Shown one piece after another: positions 60,969 to 64,000 of a stretch of DNA of 64,000 bases. This stretch comes from Mucilaginibacter paludis DSM 18603 (GTDB lineage Bacteria; Bacteroidota; Bacteroidia; Sphingobacteriales; Sphingobacteriaceae). How positions within the stretch are numbered: the stretch's first letter is position 1; each line of letters begins with the position of its first letter. The DNA lies in assembly GCF_000166195.2 (NCBI RefSeq), contig NZ_CM001403.1, positions 310,001-374,000 on the forward strand, in the 5' to 3' direction. Under the pieces are notes generated by a model. The model made no database searches. It was not told the origin of the DNA and worked only from the letters and a program-made list of their open reading frames with translations. A program made the position numbers and the translations under genes.

Positions 60969-61886
60969 ATGAAAACACCTGCCCAGCCTCCCATCGTTTT
61001 TAAAAACATCTCCCAACTGATGCATAGGCTTGGTATGCCTAAGCCACTGCATCCGCTGGTGGCGCTGGTAAATTATGATGTAACAAGAATCAGCCGGGAA
61101 TATGCCGGCCAAAGTTTCCTGATCGACTTTTATAAGATCTCCTTTAAAAAGAATTTTAAAGGGCAGGTGAAATATGGGCAGGGTTATTACGACTTTGAGG
61201 AAGGCGGACTGGCTTTTTTAGCGCCGAACCAGTTAGTTACCCTATCGGGCGAGGAAAGCAGTTACGATGGTTATACCCTTTATTTCCATCCCGACCTGAT
61301 CCGGAATTACCAGTTGGGGAAAAACATCACGCAATACGGCTTCTTTTCGTACGCTGTTAACGAAGCTTTATTTCTTGCCGATAAGGAAAAAAAAGTAGTG
61401 TCGGCTTTGTTTGAAAGTATAGCAGCCGAATTGGATAACAATATCGACGCCTTTAGCCAGGATGTATTGGTTTCGCAGATTGAGTTGTTGCTTAACCATA
61501 GTAACCGCTTTTATAACAGGCAGTTTCTGACAAGGAAGGTTGTTCATCACGATTTGATCCTTCAAATGGATACTTACCTGGCTAATCGCTCTAACCACAT
61601 CGGTTCAACAATTGATGGATTGCCAACCGTACAGGAAGTTTCAAGTCACCTGCAAGTTTCACCCAGGTATCTTACTGATATGCTCAAGTCGCTAACGGGC
61701 CAAAGCACGCAACAGCATATTCATGACCGGCTGATAGAAAAAGCAAAGATGATCCTCAGCACCAGCCAACTCAGTATTTCGGAGATTGCATACCAACTCG
61801 GTTTTGAGCATCCCCAATCGTTCAATAAACTATTCAAGCGCAATACTGATGTTTCTCCCAGCGCTTTCAGGCGGTCGTTCAATTAG
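60969..61886 (+). CDS. AraC-family transcriptional regulator
   Basis: 305 residues. An N-terminal sensor domain of the kind found in many Bacteroidota AraC proteins (YKISFKKNFKGQVKYGQGYY, AFLAPNQLVTLSGEE, GYTLYFHPDLIRNY) is followed by a double helix-turn-helix (about 215-303: VQEVSSHLQVSPRYLTDMLK, SISEIAYQLGFEHPQSFNKL, SPSAFRRSFN). It sits 20 nt after the SDR gene, forming a two-gene unit, so it probably responds to the substrate of that enzyme. Confidence 0.92.
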   Translation: MKTPAQPPIVFKNISQLMHRLGMPKPLHPLVALVNYDVTRISREYAGQSFLIDFYKISFKKNFKGQVKYGQGYYDFEEGGLAFLAPNQLVTLSGEESSYDGYTLYFHPDLIRNYQLGKNITQYGFFSYAVNEALFLADKEKKVVSALFESIAAELDNNIDAFSQDVLVSQIELLLNHSNRFYNRQFLTRKVVHHDLILQMDTYLANRSNHIGSTIDGLPTVQEVSSHLQVSPRYLTDMLKSLTGQSTQQHIHDRLIEKAKMILSTSQLSISEIAYQLGFEHPQSFNKLFKRNTDVSPSAFRRSFN

Positions 61887-61989
61887 GCCAAGCCAATAAT
61901 AACTACCTATAAATCAACAAGATTACAACCTTTCAAAATATTATTTTAACTTTAGTAGCATTTTGCCAAAATTTTATGTATATTCAATC

Positions 61990-62457
61990 ATGGCAAGATC
62001 AGTAGAAACATTCAGTAAGAAAGAAAGAGAGAAAAAAAAATCAAAAAAATTACAGGACAAAAGAGAAAAGGCGGAAGAAAGAAAGGCTAACTCCGATAAA
62101 GGAAAAACCCTGGAAGATATGATGGCATACATTGATGATGATGGTAATATCACATCCACTCCACCAGACCCGTCTAAAAGGAAAAAGATTGTTACCGAAG
62201 ATATCCAGATCTCGGTACCAAAGCAGGAAGCCATGGCTCCGCCTGATCCATTTAGAAAAGGAACAGTTACCTTTTTTAACGAATCTAAAGGATTTGGTTT
62301 CATTCAGGATTCAGTATCCCAGGAAAGCATCTTTGTACACGTAAAAGCGCTTGAAGAAGCCATTAAAGAAAACGACAAAGTAACTTTTGAAACCGAACAG
62401 GGATTAAAAGGGCTGAGCGCCATCAAGGTTAAAAAAGCAGTTAAAGAGAGTAAGTAA
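61990..62457 (+). CDS. Cold-shock-domain protein with basic N-terminal extension
   Basis: 155 residues from ATG 61990 (MARSVETFSKKEREKKKSKK), rejecting the in-frame start at 61963. The first ~35 residues are almost all Lys, Glu, Ser and Arg and likely form a charged helix. Residues about 88-150 are a cold-shock domain: KGTVTFFNESKGFGFIQD carries the RNP1 motif (K-G-F-G-F-I) and SIFVHVKAL the RNP2 motif (F-V-H). It binds RNA or single-stranded DNA. This long form is common in Bacteroidota. A strong hairpin lies 40 nt downstream. Confidence 0.92.
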   Translation: MARSVETFSKKEREKKKSKKLQDKREKAEERKANSDKGKTLEDMMAYIDDDGNITSTPPDPSKRKKIVTEDIQISVPKQEAMAPPDPFRKGTVTFFNESKGFGFIQDSVSQESIFVHVKALEEAIKENDKVTFETEQGLKGLSAIKVKKAVKESK

Positions 62458-62497
62458 TACCATAACTGCAGGGCAAAACGCCAGGCGGCAATATAAT

Positions 62498-62539
62498 ATA
62501 TCATACAACTGCAAACGCAGGTTTGCAATTGTATGATAT
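62498..62539. terminator. Long near-perfect hairpin downstream of the cold-shock gene
   Basis: Arms of 19 nt (62498-62516 and 62521-62539, one mismatch) with a GCAG loop: ATATCATACAACTGCAAAC pairs with GTTTGCAATTGTATGATAT. There is no T-run, so it may act as a transcript-stabilising 3' structure rather than a terminator. The remaining sequence to 62759 holds no gene. Confidence 0.6.
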
Positions 62540-62759
62540 CAAAATACAGTTCAAAGGCTGTAATGCTAAGCCGAGCGTGTTTAGGCTGGAGCAATTCAAT
62601 GTGATTGCCTTCTGGCTGATAAATTTGATTCAACCCAGGGCTAACCGGCATTTATAGTTTACACGGTAGCAGTGTTGATAGAAGTTATGGCGTCAACTTT
62701 GAGTGATGCCATACTACACCCTGAATACAAGGCTTAAACTAAAAAATCAGGCAAAGCCC

Positions 62760-62996
62760 TTAATCTTCGTCTTCATCCTCAACATCGTCCAGATCATCAA
62801 ACAAGGGCTCACCTTTCAAGTCCTCATCGTCAGGGTCAAGTTCATCTAAATCATCTTCCACCTCAAAATCACTTCCTTCGTCCAGGTCAAAATCCTCTTC
62901 TTCAGTCAAATAATCCTCATCCGGATCAATGTTGTTATTAATGGTTGCCAGCATGGTAGTATAATTAAATTGCTTCTTAAACTTATACTCAAACAT
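62760..62996 (-). CDS. Small highly acidic protein, unknown
   Basis: 78 residues from ATG 62996 (MFEYKFKKQFNYTTMLATIN); the longer frame starts with TTG at 63020. The first 20 residues are mixed, and the remaining ~58 are mostly Asp and Glu (DEDYLTEEEDFDLDEGSDFE, ending DDVEDEDED). Likely disordered; could bind cations or basic proteins. No family recognised. It is divergent from the Pif1-like helicase gene across about 127 bp. Confidence 0.6.
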   Translation of the reverse strand: MFEYKFKKQFNYTTMLATINNNIDPDEDYLTEEEDFDLDEGSDFEVEDDLDELDPDDEDLKGEPLFDDLDDVEDEDED

Positions 62997-63123
62997 AACA
63001 TATTCTTTTAGTTTGTGCAATTGTAGCCAGCCCGATTATTTTACTTCTACGGTACAATACTCTGGCCCAGAGTAAAACAATATTTACCGGCGTTCGCAAT
63101 TTTTATGTTAAAATTGCAGCTGA

Positions 63124-64000
63124 ATGATGGAAGAGATGAACCCCATAATGCAGTTGGCTTTTGACTATGTGGAGAGCACCAACACCATTATTTTCCTGAC
63201 CGGGAAGGCCGGAACAGGTAAAACTACTTTTTTGCAATATGTTAAGCAACACACCCGCAAAAAAATGGCTATTGTTGCGCCTACCGGTGTAGCCGCCATT
63301 AACGCAGGCGGAATGACGATCCATTCCATGTTCCAGGTGCCCTTTGGCCCTATCATCCCATCCAACACGGCAAGGCCCGAAGCACACTTCAGCGTTGAAA
63401 AGAAAGAGTTGCTATCCAGCCTTGATTTGCTGGTAATTGATGAGGTGAGTATGGTAAGGCCTGATATATTAGATTATATCGACCTTGTTTTGCGGAATGT
63501 TAAAGATTCAAGCTACCCATTCGGCGGAGTTCAGCTATTCCTCATCGGCGATCTATCGCAGCTCAGCCCCATCATCCGTGATGAGGAGTGGATGCTTTTG
63601 AACCGTTATTATACCAATCAATATTTTTTTAGCAGCCGGGTATTACAACACAGTCCTTTTGTGCGTATTGAGCTCGACCATGTATTCAGGCAGAAGGAAC
63701 AGTCCTTTGTTGATATCCTGAACGAGGTACGCAACAACCAAATTAGCCCACCGAGTTTGGCAGTACTGAACGAACGCCACCAACCCGATTTCAGGCCAAC
63801 GGCAACAGAACCTTACATCACTCTCACCACCCACAACAGTATAGCGCAAAAGCTCAATAACGAATTTATTGAAGCACTTGAGGGTGAGGTTTTTGATTTT
63901 AAAGCAACAATAAGAGGCGAATTCCCCAAAGATGCTTATCCTACCGAAACCGACCTCAAGCTAAAGATTGGTGCGCAGGTGATGTTTGTTAAGAACGACA
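63124..64000 (+). CDS. Pif1-like helicase / AAA ATPase, 5' part (runs off the window)
   Basis: An open frame from ATG 63124 (or 63127, MEEMNPIMQLAFDYVES) continues past the end of the window; at least 292 codons are visible. Walker A GKAGTGKTTFL (about 25-35), APTGVAAINAGGMTIHSMF (motif Ia, typical of Pif1/RecD-like SF1B helicases), Walker B LLVIDEVSMVRPD, and GDLSQLSPI (motif III) are present. It probably unwinds DNA 5'-3'. The domains that follow in this family cannot be seen here. Confidence 0.9.
   Translation, partial: MMEEMNPIMQLAFDYVESTNTIIFLTGKAGTGKTTFLQYVKQHTRKKMAIVAPTGVAAINAGGMTIHSMFQVPFGPIIPSNTARPEAHFSVEKKELLSSLDLLVIDEVSMVRPDILDYIDLVLRNVKDSSYPFGGVQLFLIGDLSQLSPIIRDEEWMLLNRYYTNQYFFSSRVLQHSPFVRIELDHVFRQKEQSFVDILNEVRNNQISPPSLAVLNERHQPDFRPTATEPYITLTTHNSIAQKLNNEFIEALEGEVFDFKATIRGEFPKDAYPTETDLKLKIGAQVMFVKND

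Overview
The window looks like a chromosomal segment of a Bacteroidota bacterium, most likely Sphingobacteriaceae (Mucilaginibacter/Pedobacter-like). This is inferred from paired SusC/SusD outer-membrane genes, a one-protein hybrid two-component sensor, a fused MurF-alanine racemase, LytS/LytTR signalling, an ImuA-ImuB-DnaE2 cassette and promoters of the Bacteroidota type (TAnnTTTG). No species can be named from the sequence alone.

Layout. (1) 0.3-14.6 kb is an accessory-looking region. It holds a 1954-residue DUF4011/SF1 helicase/Vsr-like nuclease/DUF3320 protein (candidate antiphage gene), a WD40 protein, a hotdog-fold DUF4442 protein, a frameshifted IS110-family element, a GNAT acetyltransferase with an AlbA_2 protein, and an intact IS4-family element. 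All are set among dispersed, hairpin-rich repeats. (2) 14.7-18.7 kb is core: DUF502 membrane protein, MurF-Alr fusion, divergent recX, tRNA-Gly and tRNA-Leu. (3) 18.7-28.5 kb, just after tRNA-Leu, is a plastic AT-rich stretch. It carries repeated copies of the tRNA-downstream sequence, a duplicated and decayed small membrane-protein gene, a MarR/SDR/zinc-finger operon, a BNR-repeat exported protein, a PobA-like hydroxylase with an AraC regulator, a membrane-anchored winged-helix regulator and at least three dead genes (YceI, sensor propeller, aminoglycoside nucleotidyltransferase).

(4) 28.8-32.4 kb encodes a two-component system whose LytS-type kinase carries a large exported domain that looks like a cysteine-less thioredoxin/TlpA protein, followed by its LytTR regulator. 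(5) 33.8-51.7 kb is a polysaccharide-utilisation-like locus: SusC, SusD, second SusC, second SusD, a DUF1735/DUF5627-like lipoprotein, a parvulin-type lipoprotein, a small tyrosine-rich secreted protein and a 1381-residue hybrid sensor regulator. No carbohydrate-active enzyme is visible, so the substrate is unknown. (6) 52-54 kb: a class III cyclase faces a CBS-domain histidine kinase and an unknown small protein. (7) 54.5-60 kb: the imuA-imuB-dnaE2 mutagenesis cassette. (8) 60.2-64 kb: SDR plus AraC regulator, a cold-shock-domain protein, an acidic small protein and the start of a Pif1-like helicase running off the end.

The least explained items are the shared three-repeat operator linking a membrane regulator to a BNR protein 5 kb away, the thioredoxin-like/LytS fusion kinase, the palindrome-targeted IS4 insertion, and the repeat families around the two IS elements and tRNA-Leu.
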